In this document: in pieces, positions 7,592 to 17,515 of the stretch | Numbering within the stretch: the first letter of the stretch is position 1 | Layout: every line of letters starts with the position of its first letter | From: Stenotrophomonas sepilia | GTDB lineage: Bacteria; Pseudomonadota; Gammaproteobacteria; Xanthomonadales; Xanthomonadaceae | NCBI RefSeq assembly: GCF_003244875.1 | Contig: NZ_LXXZ01000087.1 | Location: 62,001 to 126,000 of the forward strand | DNA length: 64,000 nt | Reading direction: 5' to 3' | Position numbers and translations under genes: made by a program | Notes under the pieces: model-generated | What the model was told of the DNA's origin: nothing | What the model saw: the letters and a program-made list of their open reading frames with translations, nothing else | The model's database searches: none

Positions 7592-7718
7592 ACCCGAGTT
7601 CCATATCTAGAACAATACGTGGCATTCAATCACCTTTATTCCGCCTTTGCAACAACCTATCGTTCTCTCCGTCGGCGGGGCCACCCCGCCCCTTCCTCCC
7701 AGAACACAGGTGACTGCC

Positions 7719-8306
7719 ATGAAGCTTCTGCATCTCGACGCCAGCGTGCTTGGCGACAACTCCGTCTCGCGCCAGCTGTCGGCCGCCGTGGTCGCCCGCT
7801 TCGCCAGCCAGATCGATGACCTGCAGGTCGATTATCGCGATCTTGACGCCAATCCGGTACCGCATCTGAGCAGCAGCTCGCTGGCCAGGACCGACGCGGC
7901 CGAGGCGACCGATGCTGAACAGGTGATGCAGCAGTTCCTGGACGCCGACATCGTGGTGATCGGCGCGCCGATGTACAACTTCAGCATTCCGTCCACGCTG
8001 AAGGCCTGGATCGACCGCGTGGCCGTGGCCGGCCGCACCTTCAAGTACACCGAGAACGGCCCGGTGGGCCTGGCCGGTGGCAAGCGGGTGATCATCGCCA
8101 GCAGCCGTGGCGGCATCTACACCGACTCGCCGGCCGACTTCCAGGAGCCGTTCCTGCGCCAGGTGTTCGCCTTCATGGGCATCAACGAGGTCGAATTCGT
8201 GCGCGCCGAGGGCATCGCCTATTCGCCGCAGCACCGTGAAGACGCCATTGCCGGTGCACTGGCGGCACTGCCGTCGCACGAAGCGGCCGAAGCCGTCGCT
8301 GCGTAA
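7719..8306 (+). CDS. azoR: FMN-dependent NADH-azoreductase / quinone reductase
   Basis: A 195-residue flavodoxin-fold enzyme that uses NADH to reduce quinones and azo compounds in two-electron steps, protecting against thiol-reactive electrophiles. Family signatures are the N-terminal MKLLHLDASVLGDNSVSRQLS, the FMN-contacting APMYNFSIPSTLKAWIDRV near residue 90, TFKYTENGPVGL near 108, and SSRGGIYTD near 130. The length matches AzoR. The start at ATG 7719 is the one that gives the conserved N-terminus. A LysR gene diverges just upstream, and a strong terminator lies at 8393-8422. Confidence 0.92.
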   Translation: MKLLHLDASVLGDNSVSRQLSAAVVARFASQIDDLQVDYRDLDANPVPHLSSSSLARTDAAEATDAEQVMQQFLDADIVVIGAPMYNFSIPSTLKAWIDRVAVAGRTFKYTENGPVGLAGGKRVIIASSRGGIYTDSPADFQEPFLRQVFAFMGINEVEFVRAEGIAYSPQHREDAIAGALAALPSHEAAEAVAA

Positions 8307-8392
8307 CGCGTTCCAACGTTCGGCGCTCCTCTCTCCTCGTCTGGGCGCTGAACGCGGGCCGGGATCCCCTCCCCCATCCCGGCCCACCCTGG

Positions 8393-8422
8393 CGGCCCCG
8401 CTATGCGGGGCCGTTTTCTTTT
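8393..8422 (+). terminator. Intrinsic terminator after azoR
   Basis: A 9-bp stem CGGCCCCGC / GCGGGGCCG with loop TAT is followed by TTTTCTTTT. This is one of the few terminators in the window with a good U-tract. It lies 87 bp beyond the azoR stop and 22 bp before the next start. Confidence 0.88.
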
Positions 8423-8443
8423 GCGACGCGCTAGGCTGGGGCC

Positions 8444-8806
8444 ATGAACTACATCGTGACGGCTGCGCACCGCAGCGAATTTCCGCACCCGATCACCCTG
8501 CGCCGTGGCCAGGCGCTGGTGGTGGGCGAACGTTATGAAGGCCCGGAGGGCTGGGAAGACTGGTTCCTGTGCCAAGCCGAAGGGCAGCAGCCCGGTTTCG
8601 TGCCGGCGCCGGTGATCGGTCGCGATGCGCAGGATGACGCCTATGCCACGGAGGATTACTGCGCGCGGGAGCTGGATGTGGATCCCGGGCAGATCTTGCG
8701 CGGGCTGCGCACCCTCAATGGCTGGGCGTGGTGCGTGCCGGAGACCGGCGAACCGGGATGGGTACCGCTGGAGAAGCTGCGGGCCATAAAGGAGAGCCGA
8801 GCATAG
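8444..8806 (+). CDS. SH3-like domain protein
   Basis: A 120-residue acidic cytosolic protein with no signal peptide. Two repeats of an SH3-like barrel can be made out: HPITLRRGQALVVGERYEGPEGWEDWFLC...GFVPAPVI in the first half, and LDVDPGQILRGLRTLNGWAWCV...GWVPLEKLR in the second. The repeated Trp and GxVP positions are typical of bacterial SH3 ligand-binding proteins. The last codons and the stop lie inside the stem of a SMAG repeat (8793-8818). The partner is unknown. Confidence 0.75.
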   Translation: MNYIVTAAHRSEFPHPITLRRGQALVVGERYEGPEGWEDWFLCQAEGQQPGFVPAPVIGRDAQDDAYATEDYCARELDVDPGQILRGLRTLNGWAWCVPETGEPGWVPLEKLRAIKESRA

Positions 8807-8852
8807 GCTCGGCTCTACATGGATCTGTAGCGCCCGAGCCTACGCTCGGGCG
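8793..8852. repeat. Facing pair of SMAG/REP palindromes
   Basis: The first unit (8793-8818) has a 10-bp stem AGAGCCGAGC / GCTCGGCTCT and ends CTAC. The second (8827-8852) starts GTAG and has the stem CGCCCGAGC / GCTCGGGCG. They face each other 8 bp apart. The CTAC...GTAG heads match the S. maltophilia GTAG (SMAG) family. They fill the gap between two convergent genes and may end transcription or protect 3' ends. Confidence 0.85.
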
Positions 8853-8872
8853 GCGGCGCAAAGCGCCGGCTG

Positions 8873-10195
<1,323 letters not shown>

Positions 10196-10266
10196 TTATA
10201 CGGATTTCTGCCGCCCGGTTCATTCCCGCCGTGGCAGAATCGGGGCATTCCGTACTGGTCCGGTCC

Positions 10267-10905
10267 ATGTCTGCACCCCGCTCGTCGTCCGCCAAGTCGT
10301 TTACCGTGCATATCCCGCGCAACGCCCTGAAGATCGCGGGCATCGCCTTCGGCGTGGGCGTGCTGCTGTTCGTGCTGGTCTGGTACACCGGTCGCGACAA
10401 GGAATTCTTCCGCGCCGACCCGGCCGCACAGACCCCACAGGAGACGGCGCAGGTGGAACCGCTGCCCGAACCGCTGGCTGCGGCCGCCGGTTCCAGCGAC
10501 ATGCCCGATGCCAAGCCGGCCCCGGTCGAGGAGGAAGCCCCGAAGCTGGTCGAAACCCCGCCGCCACCGCCGGCGCCCGTCGCTGAAGCGGCCCCGGTCG
10601 CACCGGCCCCGGCGCCAGCTGCTACAGGCAACAGCCAGCCGATGCCGATTGCCGGCCAGTCGCCTCCACCGGCCTACCCGGCCGCCGCGCTGCGCGCCGG
10701 CGAGACCGGCAGCGTGGTGGTGCGCGTGGACGTGGATGCCACCGGCTATCCGAACAATGCCACGGTGATCCAGCGCAGCGGCTCACGCGAGCTCGACCGT
10801 GCCGCGACCGATGCGGTGCGCCGCTGGCGCTTCACCCCGGCGCAGAGCAACGGCCAGGCCGTACCGGGCAGCATTGAAGTGCCGTTCGACTTCAAGACCC
10901 AGTAA
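10267..10905 (+). CDS. TonB-family energy transducer
   Basis: A 212-residue inner-membrane protein with a cytoplasmic N-terminus, one membrane helix at about 17-38 (LKIAGIAFGVGVLLFVLVWY), a Pro/Ala-rich periplasmic spacer (40-130) and a C-terminal TonB domain (YPAAALRAGETGSVVVRVDV to RWRFTPAQSNGQAVPGSIEVPFDF). It would pass proton-motive force to outer-membrane receptors. I start it at ATG 10267, which puts a short basic tail before the helix; the frame is open upstream. No ExbB/ExbD genes are adjacent. A second TonB gene follows at 11025, with a loop-rich hairpin (10917-10942) between them. Confidence 0.85.
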   Translation: MSAPRSSSAKSFTVHIPRNALKIAGIAFGVGVLLFVLVWYTGRDKEFFRADPAAQTPQETAQVEPLPEPLAAAAGSSDMPDAKPAPVEEEAPKLVETPPPPPAPVAEAAPVAPAPAPAATGNSQPMPIAGQSPPPAYPAAALRAGETGSVVVRVDVDATGYPNNATVIQRSGSRELDRAATDAVRRWRFTPAQSNGQAVPGSIEVPFDFKTQ

Positions 10906-11024
10906 CTGAACGTTTCCCGGCAGGCAAACTGAACCCTGCCGGTCGCGTTGACGCAACGCTGACACTTCCCGCCACTGGCCCGCGCAACACTCTCCCCGTC
11001 GTCCATTGACGGAAGGAGTTTGCG

Positions 11025-11597
11025 ATGACCGCCACCACCCACGAAGACCTTCATTCGCCGCAGCTGCAGCAGGACGCCAGCGAACAGCACAAGCCCACGT
11101 CGCCCTGGATGTGGATCGCGCTGATCGTGGCGATGTTTGCCGCCGCGCTGCTCTGGCTGCGTCACTCGAACCAGGAAGACGTGGCGCCGGCACCGGTCGG
11201 CGAGCGCATGCTGCCCGCGCCCGAGCAGGCGCCGGTCGCCGATGTACAACAGCCTGCGGCCCGCCAGGCCGCAGCGGCCGGCAACCAGCGCAAGGCCCCC
11301 CCTGCCGTACGCAATCGCGAGGCACGCCCGCTGGCAGGCAACAGCAAGCCGACCTACCCCGCTGCCGCGCTGCGCAATGGCGTGCAGGGCAGCGTGATCG
11401 CCAGCCTGAATGTCGATGCCCGCGGCCGGGTCACCAATGCTGCGATTGTTTCGCGCAGCGGCGAGCGCAGCCGTGACCTGGATCGTGCGGTGCTGAGCGC
11501 CGTGCAGAACTGGAAGTTCCAGCCGGCGATGCATGAAGGCCGTGCAGTTGCCAGTGTGGTGCGGGTCCCGGTGGATTTCCGTACCGGACAGCGTTGA
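11025..11597 (+). CDS. TonB-family energy transducer, second copy
   Basis: A 190-residue protein of the same build as its neighbour: membrane helix at about 27-45 (PWMWIALIVAMFAAALLWL), Ala/Pro/Gln-rich spacer, and a TonB C-terminal domain (YPAAALRNGVQGSVIASLNV to NWKFQPAMHEGRAVASVVRVPVDF). The start ATG has GGAAGGAG upstream, a strong site. The two tandem copies share the order of domains and the YPAAALR motif but differ in the spacer, so they look like an old duplication that may serve different receptors. Rho-independent terminator follows at 11625. Confidence 0.88.
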   Translation: MTATTHEDLHSPQLQQDASEQHKPTSPWMWIALIVAMFAAALLWLRHSNQEDVAPAPVGERMLPAPEQAPVADVQQPAARQAAAAGNQRKAPPAVRNREARPLAGNSKPTYPAAALRNGVQGSVIASLNVDARGRVTNAAIVSRSGERSRDLDRAVLSAVQNWKFQPAMHEGRAVASVVRVPVDFRTGQR

Positions 11598-11624
11598 TCG
11601 CGGACGAGGGGTTCGTGATGTTTA

Positions 11625-11651
11625 GACGGAGGCTTCGGCCTCCGTCCTTTT
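11625..11651 (+). terminator. Intrinsic terminator after the second TonB gene
   Basis: A 9-bp stem GACGGAGGC / GCCTCCGTC closed by a TTCG tetraloop, followed by CTTTT. It lies 27 bp after the stop codon. Confidence 0.85.
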
Positions 11652-11663
11652 ATGCGGAGAAGC

Positions 11664-11767
11664 GTGCCGACCAAGGAAGGTCGGCACCTACCGGGCGATG
11701 TGAGCGTGCCGACCGAGGTTGGCACCTACCGGACAGGGGGCGCGTGCCAACCATGGTTGGCACCTAC
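11664..11767 (+). repeat. Three consecutive SMAG-type palindromes
   Basis: Three hairpins of the GTGCC...GGCAC type follow each other at 11664-11691, 11706-11729 and 11744-11767, each ending in CTAC and all in the same direction. Their stems differ by a few compensating bases, so each remains a hairpin. They fill the gap between the convergent TonB and aroA genes. Confidence 0.85.
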
Positions 11768-11787
11768 CGGAAAACCTGATCGGCCGG

Positions 11788-13095
11788 TCAGGCCAGGTTG
11801 AAGCCGGCGCTGCGCGCCAGGCCGTCGAAGTCCGGGAAGGACGTGGCGACATTGGCGATGTCGTTGATGCGCACTTCGCCGTTACTGATCTGGCCGGCAA
11901 TGGCGAACGCCATGGCGATGCGGTGGTCGCCGTGGCTTTCGATGGTGCCGCTGCCCAGGCGCACGCCACCATGCAGGGTGGCACCGTCTTCAGTTTCGTC
12001 CACCTGCATGCCCAGCGCGCGCAGGCCGGTGGCCATCGCTGCGAGACGATCGGATTCCTTCACCCGCAGCTCGGCGGCGCCGGTCACCACGGTCTGGCCT
12101 TCTGCAGCAGCTGCCGCCACGAACAGCGCCGGGAACTCGTCGATCATGTCCGGCACCAGTTCTTCCGGAATGCGTGCGCCCTTCAGCGGGGCGTAGCGCA
12201 CCACCAGGTCGGCCACCGGTTCACCGCCCTGTTCTGCCGGGTTCTCTTCGGTGATGTCCGCACCCATCAGGCGCAGCGCATGCAACAGGCCGGTGCGGCG
12301 CGGATTCAGGCCGACCTGCTTCAGGCGCAGCTCGGAACCGGGAATGATGCTGGCGGCGACCAGGTAGAACGCGGCCGAAGAGAAATCGGCGGGCACCACG
12401 ATATCCGTGGCGCGCAGGCGCTGGCCACCGCGCAGGCGGGCCTTGCCCGGCGAAAACGCGATGTCCACGCCGAACGCGGACAACATGCGCTCGGTGTAGT
12501 CGCGGGTCGGGTGCGGTTCGGTCACGCAGGTTTCGCCCTGCGCATACAGCCCGGCCAGCAGCACCGCCGACTTGACCTGCGCACTGGCCACCGGCGAGGC
12601 GAAATCGATGCCGTGCAGCGCTTGGCCACCATGCACGTGCAGCGGCGGTGTGCCGTCGTCCTGGGTGTCGATCCTTGCGCCCATCTGCGACAGCGGGCCA
12701 GTGACGCGGCGCATCGGGCGGCCGGACAGCGATTCATCGCCGATCAGCGTGCAGTCGAACGACTGGCCCGCCAACAGGCCGGCCAGCAGGCGCATGCCGG
12801 TACCGGCATTGCCGCAATCCAGCGGTGCATCCGGCGCCTTCAGGCCATCGATGCCGACACCGTGCACGACGCGCTGCGACGGGCTGGGCGTTTCGATGCG
12901 CACCCCCAGCTGGCTGAAGATGCGCGCGGTCGCGCGGGTGTCCTCGCCTTCCAGGAAGCCTTCGATGTGCGAGGTGCCATCGGCCAGCGCGGCAAACATC
13001 ACCGAGCGGTGCGAGACCGACTTGTCGCCGGGAATGGTCAGGCTGCCCTGCAGCGGCTGGCCCTTGCGGGCTATCCAGTGTTGCGCGTTGCTCAT
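11788..13095 (-). CDS. aroA: 3-phosphoshikimate 1-carboxyvinyltransferase (EPSP synthase), class II-like
   Basis: A 435-residue enzyme joining shikimate-3-phosphate and phosphoenolpyruvate, the sixth shikimate step. Start ATG 13093-13095 gives MSNAQHWIARKG; an upstream extension is Arg/Cys-rich and unlikely. The motifs match the class II set: GDKSVSHRS near 23, GNAGTGMRLLAG near 95, SGRPMRRVTGPL near 120, SAQVKSAVLLAG near 170, RDYTERML near 195 and NPRRTGLL near 255. Class I enzymes have SKTVSNR and RPIG instead. The residue matching Ala100 of the tolerant CP4 enzyme is Gly here. It is the third gene of serC-pheA-aroA, 76 bp after pheA. Confidence 0.97.
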   Translation of the reverse strand: MSNAQHWIARKGQPLQGSLTIPGDKSVSHRSVMFAALADGTSHIEGFLEGEDTRATARIFSQLGVRIETPSPSQRVVHGVGIDGLKAPDAPLDCGNAGTGMRLLAGLLAGQSFDCTLIGDESLSGRPMRRVTGPLSQMGARIDTQDDGTPPLHVHGGQALHGIDFASPVASAQVKSAVLLAGLYAQGETCVTEPHPTRDYTERMLSAFGVDIAFSPGKARLRGGQRLRATDIVVPADFSSAAFYLVAASIIPGSELRLKQVGLNPRRTGLLHALRLMGADITEENPAEQGGEPVADLVVRYAPLKGARIPEELVPDMIDEFPALFVAAAAAEGQTVVTGAAELRVKESDRLAAMATGLRALGMQVDETEDGATLHGGVRLGSGTIESHGDHRIAMAFAIAGQISNGEVRINDIANVATSFPDFDGLARSAGFNLA

Positions 13096-13171
13096 CGTTC
13101 GATCATTCCGTAAACACCGGCAGCGCCGGCGATGCATCAGGGAGCGGCGGCTGTTGCCGCCGCAGCAGCAC

Positions 13172-14371
13172 TCAGGGCACGGCCACCGGATAGGAGCCCA
13201 GCACCTTGATCTGCGCCGAGTGCGCTTCCAGTTCGGCCAGCGCGGCCTGCATCGGCGCGTCGTCGATGTGGCCGGCCAGGTCGATGAAGAAACCGTACTC
13301 CCACTTGCCGTGGTGTGACGGCCGCGACTCGATGCGGTTCATGCTGATGCCGTGGCGGGCGAACGGGCTGAGCACGTCGAACAGCGCACCGGGCTTGTCA
13401 TGGATGAACACCAGCACCGAGGTGCGGTCGTGGCCGGAGGTCGGGAAAATGTTGCGGCCCACCACCAGGAAGCGGGTGGTGTTGTCGGCATCGTTCTGGA
13501 TCGGCTTGGTGACCACCTTCTTCAGGCCGTACACGTGGCCGGCACTCTCGCCGCCGATGGCCGCCGCGTCGTCGGCGTTGCGCGCACGGCGCGCGCCTTC
13601 GGCGTTGCTCGACACCGGAATCTTCTCGGCCTTCGGCAGATTGGCGCGCAGCCACGCCGAGGTCTGCATGAACGACTGCGGGTGCGCGTAGATGCGCTCG
13701 ATGTCCTCGATGCGGCCGCTGCGCGACATCAGGTACTGCTGCACGCGCAGTTCCACTTCGCCGCAGATCTTCAGGTTGGAGGTCAGGAACATGTCCAGGG
13801 TGATCTGGATGGTGCCCTGCCCCGAATTCTCCACCGGCACCACGCCGAAATCGGCGTTGCCCGCTTCCACTTCCTGGAACACCTCTTCGATGCTGGCCAT
13901 CGGCAGGCCCAGCGCGGAGCGGCCGAAGTGCTTGAGCACGGCCTGCTGGCTGAAAGTACCTTCCGGGCCGAGGTAGCCGATCTTCAGCGGCTCCTGCTGG
14001 GCCAGGCAGGCCGACATGATCTCGCGGTAGACGTGCACCAGCAGTTCATCGCTGAGCGGGCCTTCGTTGCGGTCCACCACCATGCGCAGCACCTGCGCTT
14101 CGCGCTCGGGGCGGTAGTAGTCGACGGCGGCGGCGAGCTTGCCCTTGGCCTTGCCGACCTGGTGGGCGAAGCGCGCGCGCTCGGCGATCAGGCTCTGGAT
14201 GTCGCGGTCGATCTGGTCGATCTTCGAGCGCACATCGGCCAGCGCCAGCGGCGCCAGGGTGGGTGCCGGGTTCGAGGTGGCCTTGGCCTTGCCCTTCGCC
14301 TTGGTGGGCACGCTGTCCTTGGCCGGTTCGGCCTTCTTCGGCGCCTTCTTGCTGGATTTGCTGCTTGCCAT
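13172..14371 (-). CDS. pheA: Bifunctional chorismate mutase / prephenate dehydratase
   Basis: A 399-residue enzyme that turns chorismate into prephenate and then phenylpyruvate for phenylalanine synthesis. Order: a Lys/Ala-rich leader (1-45), an AroQ chorismate mutase helix bundle (about 50-130, LADVRSKIDQIDRDIQSLIAERARFA), a prephenate dehydratase domain (about 135-310, IGYLGPEGTFSQQA and NTTRFLVVGR) and a C-terminal ACT domain with the Phe-binding motifs GALFDVL and ESRPS. Feedback inhibition by phenylalanine is therefore expected. I start it at ATG 14369-14371; a further 16 residues upstream are Arg-rich and unlikely. It lies 51 bp after serC. Confidence 0.97.
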   Translation of the reverse strand: MASSKSSKKAPKKAEPAKDSVPTKAKGKAKATSNPAPTLAPLALADVRSKIDQIDRDIQSLIAERARFAHQVGKAKGKLAAAVDYYRPEREAQVLRMVVDRNEGPLSDELLVHVYREIMSACLAQQEPLKIGYLGPEGTFSQQAVLKHFGRSALGLPMASIEEVFQEVEAGNADFGVVPVENSGQGTIQITLDMFLTSNLKICGEVELRVQQYLMSRSGRIEDIERIYAHPQSFMQTSAWLRANLPKAEKIPVSSNAEGARRARNADDAAAIGGESAGHVYGLKKVVTKPIQNDADNTTRFLVVGRNIFPTSGHDRTSVLVFIHDKPGALFDVLSPFARHGISMNRIESRPSHHGKWEYGFFIDLAGHIDDAPMQAALAELEAHSAQIKVLGSYPVAVP

Positions 14372-14422
14372 CGGAATTCCTTGTTGCGGGGAACGCACCC
14401 GACGGTGCGCGCCGTTCATTGC

Positions 14423-15508
14423 TCAGCCGTGACGCTGCTGGAAATCGGCCATGAAGGCGACCAGCGCCTCGGCCCCGGCCAGCGGCATGGCGTTGTACAG
14501 CGAGGCACGGATGCCACCGACGACCTTGTGCCCCTTCAGCGCCAGCAGGCCAGCGGCCTTGGCCTCGGCCACGAAGCGGGCATCGAGATCGGCATCGGGC
14601 AGGAAGAACGGGATGTTCATCCGCGAACGGGCCGCGTGTGCAACCTCATTGCGGTAGAAGCCGCCGGAGCCGTCGATGGCGCCGTACACCAGCGCGGCCT
14701 TGGCGGCATTGCGCCTGGCGAACTCGGTCACGCCGCCCTCGGCCAGCATCCACTTGAACACCAGACCGGCCAGATACCAGTTCCAGGTCGGCGGGGTGTT
14801 CAGCATCGAATCGCGGGCGACATGCGAGCGGTAATCGAAGATGTCCGCGCGTGGCTGGCCACTGCGCTCGAGCAGGTCGCGGCGGATGATCATCACCGCG
14901 ATGCCGACCGGACCCAGGTTCTTCTGCGCACCGGCATAGATCACGCCGTAGCGGCGCACGTCCAGCGGCTCGCTGGCAATGGACGAACTGAAGTCGGCCA
15001 CCAGCGGCACATTGCCGGTATCGGGCACATCACGGAACTCGACGCCGTGGATGGTCTCGTTGGCGGTGATGTGCACGTAGGCGGCATCCGGCGAGAGCTG
15101 CCAATCGGCGTGCGGCGGCAGCGTGCGATAGCCATCGGCCTCGCTGCTGGCGGCGATGTTGACGTCCACGTAGACACCGGCCTGCCTGACCGCGGTCTTG
15201 CCCCAGTGGCCACTGACCACGTAGTCGGCACGCTGGCCGGGGGCGGCGAAGTTCAGCGGGATCAACGCCTGCTGGGTGGTGGCACCACCGGACAGGAACA
15301 GCACCGCATAGTCTTCGGGGATATCGAGCAGGCGACGCAGGTCGGCCTCGGCCTCGGCGGCCACGGACATGAATTCCGTGCCGCGATGGCTCATTTCCAC
15401 GATCGAAGCGCCGGACCCGTGCCAGTCCAGCATTTCCGCCTGCGCCTGACGCAGGACCGATTCCGGCAAAGTCGCAGGGCCGGCACTGAAGTTGAACGCG
15501 CGCGTCAT
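14423..15508 (-). CDS. serC: Phosphoserine aminotransferase
   Basis: A 361-residue class V PLP enzyme converting 3-phosphohydroxypyruvate and glutamate to phosphoserine, also used in pyridoxine synthesis. The start [19 protein letters not shown] is the classic SerC N-terminus. Visible motifs are [13 protein letters not shown] near 73, [15 protein letters not shown] near 170 and the PLP lysine in [15 protein letters not shown] near 195. Length is normal. It leads the serC-pheA-aroA cluster; the promoter should lie in 15509-15616, where no clear consensus is seen. Confidence 0.98.
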   Translation of the reverse strand: MTRAFNFSAGPATLPESVLRQAQAEMLDWHGSGASIVEMSHRGTEFMSVAAEAEADLRRLLDIPEDYAVLFLSGGATTQQALIPLNFAAPGQRADYVVSGHWGKTAVRQAGVYVDVNIAASSEADGYRTLPPHADWQLSPDAAYVHITANETIHGVEFRDVPDTGNVPLVADFSSSIASEPLDVRRYGVIYAGAQKNLGPVGIAVMIIRRDLLERSGQPRADIFDYRSHVARDSMLNTPPTWNWYLAGLVFKWMLAEGGVTEFARRNAAKAALVYGAIDGSGGFYRNEVAHAARSRMNIPFFLPDADLDARFVAEAKAAGLLALKGHKVVGGIRASLYNAMPLAGAEALVAFMADFQQRHG

Positions 15509-15616
15509 GTCACACCTGTGGGGCAAGACCCCTAGTATGCCGCAGTGCACCAGCCTTGCGGCCTTGTGCGGCAAGGGAAATTTGGTTTCATTGGAATCCA
15601 TCGGCGACGCGACCGG

Positions 15617-15687
15617 GTAGTGCCGGCCGCTGGCCGGCAACCTCACGGATTCAGGGGCGGCGGTTGCCGGCCAGCGGCCGGCACCAC
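15617..15687. repeat. Inverted pair of SMAG palindromes
   Basis: A unit at 15617-15642 begins GTAGTGCCGGCC and a mirrored unit at 15662-15687 ends GGCCGGCACCAC. Each has a GCCGGCC-type hairpin, and the two units could also pair with each other over about 25 bp. They lie between the serC start region and the end of the FHA gene. Confidence 0.88.
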
Positions 15688-15689
15688 CG

Positions 15690-16496
15690 TCAGCGCGCGC
15701 CGAACCAGAGCAGCAGGCTGAGCAGCGCGGCCAGCAGCAGCGCACTGACCAGCAGCCACGGCCAGCGCCGCACCCTGCGCGGCGCAGCCGGCAGCACCGG
15801 CGCCTGTTCCACGTCCTCGCCCGACTCGTCCTCGACCGGCAACGACCGTCGGCGCGGATCATGCGGCACTTCCAGCACGAAACGGTGCTGGCCATCGAAC
15901 ACCACCTGGTCGCCGGCCTGCAGCCAGCAATGGCGCACGGCCACGCCATTGACGCGGGTGCCGTCGGCACTGCCGAGGTCGCGCAGCAGCACGCGTTCGC
16001 CGTGCACTTCCACGCGGGCATGCTGCTCGGCAAAAGCCGGGTCATCGATGGCGATGTCAGCCTCGTTGCCACGCCCGATCAGGCGGGCCCGCGACAGGGT
16101 GAAGCTGCGGCCATGATGGAGGCCGCCGACACCGCGCAGCAGCCGCTGCTGCTCGTCGCTGCCATCTTCGGTTTTCGGCGCAGGCGCCTGCAGCAGGCTT
16201 TCGACCTCGCCCTGCAGGACCATCTCCACGCCATCCACATACACCGCATCGCCTGCACGCAGCAGGGCCATCCTGCGTACCGGGCGACCGTTGACGTGGA
16301 CGCCGCGGATGCCGTTGCCGACCTGCAGCCAGAGGCCGCGATCATCCACGCAGAACTGGGCCAGCAGCAGTGCGCCGTGGCCGGGATCTCCGAGCCGCAC
16401 GCTGCCGTTGGCCTGGCGCACGATGCGCTGCACCCCGGGCCGCAAGGGCTGGTCGGGCTGTTGTTGTTGACTGAAGTGAACAAGCAGGTTCTGCAC
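15690..16496 (-). CDS. Membrane-anchored protein with two FHA domains
   Basis: A 268-residue protein. I favour GTG 16494-16496 ([10 protein letters not shown]) over a TTG at 16577, whose extra residues show no conserved pattern; there is no strong ribosome site for either. Residues about 18-90 resemble a degenerate FHA fold ([32 protein letters not shown]). Residues 130-205 are a clear FHA domain with [40 protein letters not shown] tail of charged residues leads to a membrane helix at about 245-265 ([21 protein letters not shown]). FHA domains bind phosphothreonine. No Ser/Thr kinase gene is nearby, so the partner is unknown. Confidence 0.85.
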   Translation of the reverse strand: MQNLLVHFSQQQQPDQPLRPGVQRIVRQANGSVRLGDPGHGALLLAQFCVDDRGLWLQVGNGIRGVHVNGRPVRRMALLRAGDAVYVDGVEMVLQGEVESLLQAPAPKTEDGSDEQQRLLRGVGGLHHGRSFTLSRARLIGRGNEADIAIDDPAFAEQHARVEVHGERVLLRDLGSADGTRVNGVAVRHCWLQAGDQVVFDGQHRFVLEVPHDPRRRSLPVEDESGEDVEQAPVLPAAPRRVRRWPWLLVSALLLAALLSLLLWFGAR

Positions 16497-16621
16497 GCGG
16501 CGCAGACTAGCAGGTTGGTCGCCAACGAAGAAGAACCCACGATGAGTGCTTGGCGCGGCGGCCCTTGATGCGCACAATGCTTGCCCTCTTCAACCTACCC
16601 CGCCCTGCGCCAGGAGCCTGC

Positions 16622-16897
16622 ATGTCCACCATCGATGTCCGCCACGCCCACGCCCTGCCCGATGCACAGGCGCGCGCCGCGATCGAACAGGTCGCTGCCA
16701 AGCTGTCCGAGCGCTTTGGCCTGAAGTCGTCCTGGACCGCCGACGTACTGAACTTCTCCGGCAGCGGCGTGGACGGTGCGATCGAACTGCAGCCGGGTGC
16801 CGTGCGCGTAACCGCCAAGCTGGGCTTCCTGCTGTCGGCGATGAAGGGCATGGTCGAAGGCGAGATCCAGCGTGTGCTGAAGGAAAAGCTGGGCTGA
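16622..16897 (+). CDS. Polyhydroxyalkanoic acid system family protein
   Basis: A 91-residue protein of the PHA_gran_rgn type: STIDVRHAHALPDAQARAAIEQVA followed by LSERFGLKSSW, SGSGVDGAIELQPGAVRVTAKLGFLLSAMKGMVEGEI. The family is found near polyester-granule genes but its biochemical role is not firmly known. AGGAG precedes the ATG. It reads into the phasin gene 81 bp downstream, so the two likely act together. No PHA synthase (phaC) is in the window. Confidence 0.85.
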   Translation: MSTIDVRHAHALPDAQARAAIEQVAAKLSERFGLKSSWTADVLNFSGSGVDGAIELQPGAVRVTAKLGFLLSAMKGMVEGEIQRVLKEKLG

Positions 16898-16978
16898 ACC
16901 CCGGCGGCGGCCGTCACGGCCGTGCAACGCCGGTGCGCGCTACTCTCGGGGTCAGGCCCAACTCCCACGGGAAGTGCG

Positions 16979-17470
16979 ATGAACCACTACGAGAACGACG
17001 ACCGCCGCAACGACGATGCCTCTTTCAGTGACCAGGCCGAGCGCTTCTCGCGCAAGCTGAGCGATTCGGCCCAGCAGGTCTGGCTGGCCGGGTTGGGTGC
17101 GCTGGGTCGCGCCCAGGCCGAGGGCAGCCGCTTCTTCGATGGCCTGGTGAAGGAAGGCGAAGCCTGGGAAGCCCGCCGCCGTGAACGTAACGGCGACCAG
17201 GGCCCGGGCTGGCGTGACAATGTCGAGACCTCGCTGGACGAGGCCCGCGAGAAGGCCTCCGGCACCTGGAACAAGGTGGAGAAGGCCTTCGATGACCAGG
17301 TGCAGGGCGTACTCAAGCGCCTACATGTACCCACCGCCGACGAAGTGACCGCACTGGAGGCCCGCATTGATGCCCTGCACGCGCGCCTGGCCAAGCTGGA
17401 AAACCGCGCCGCGTCCGGCACCGACGCCCCTGCTCCGGGCAGCCATCAGTCGCCGGACAGCGTGCCCTGA
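16979..17470 (+). CDS. Phasin-family granule-associated protein
   Basis: A 163-residue, strongly helical, charged protein. Residues 18-75 (DQAERFSRKLSDSAQQVWLAGLGALGRAQAEGSRFFDGLVKEGEAW) match the phasin superfamily signature of poly(hydroxyalkanoate)-associated proteins. A coiled coil follows at about 110-145 (ADEVTALEARIDALHARLAKLE), and the tail is Pro/Ser-rich. Phasins coat polyester granules; in organisms without PHA they may act as membrane-stress proteins. Start ATG has GGGAAG upstream. A long-loop terminator follows at 17516. Confidence 0.88.
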   Translation: MNHYENDDRRNDDASFSDQAERFSRKLSDSAQQVWLAGLGALGRAQAEGSRFFDGLVKEGEAWEARRRERNGDQGPGWRDNVETSLDEAREKASGTWNKVEKAFDDQVQGVLKRLHVPTADEVTALEARIDALHARLAKLENRAASGTDAPAPGSHQSPDSVP

Positions 17471-17515
17471 GCGCAATTGTTGCAACGCAATAAAAATTGA
17501 TTGACAATCGCGAGC

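Noticed and set aside
10917..10942. Hairpin between the two TonB genes as a terminator
   Set aside because: An 8-bp stem with a 10-nt loop exists but no U-tract follows, and the next gene is in the same direction.
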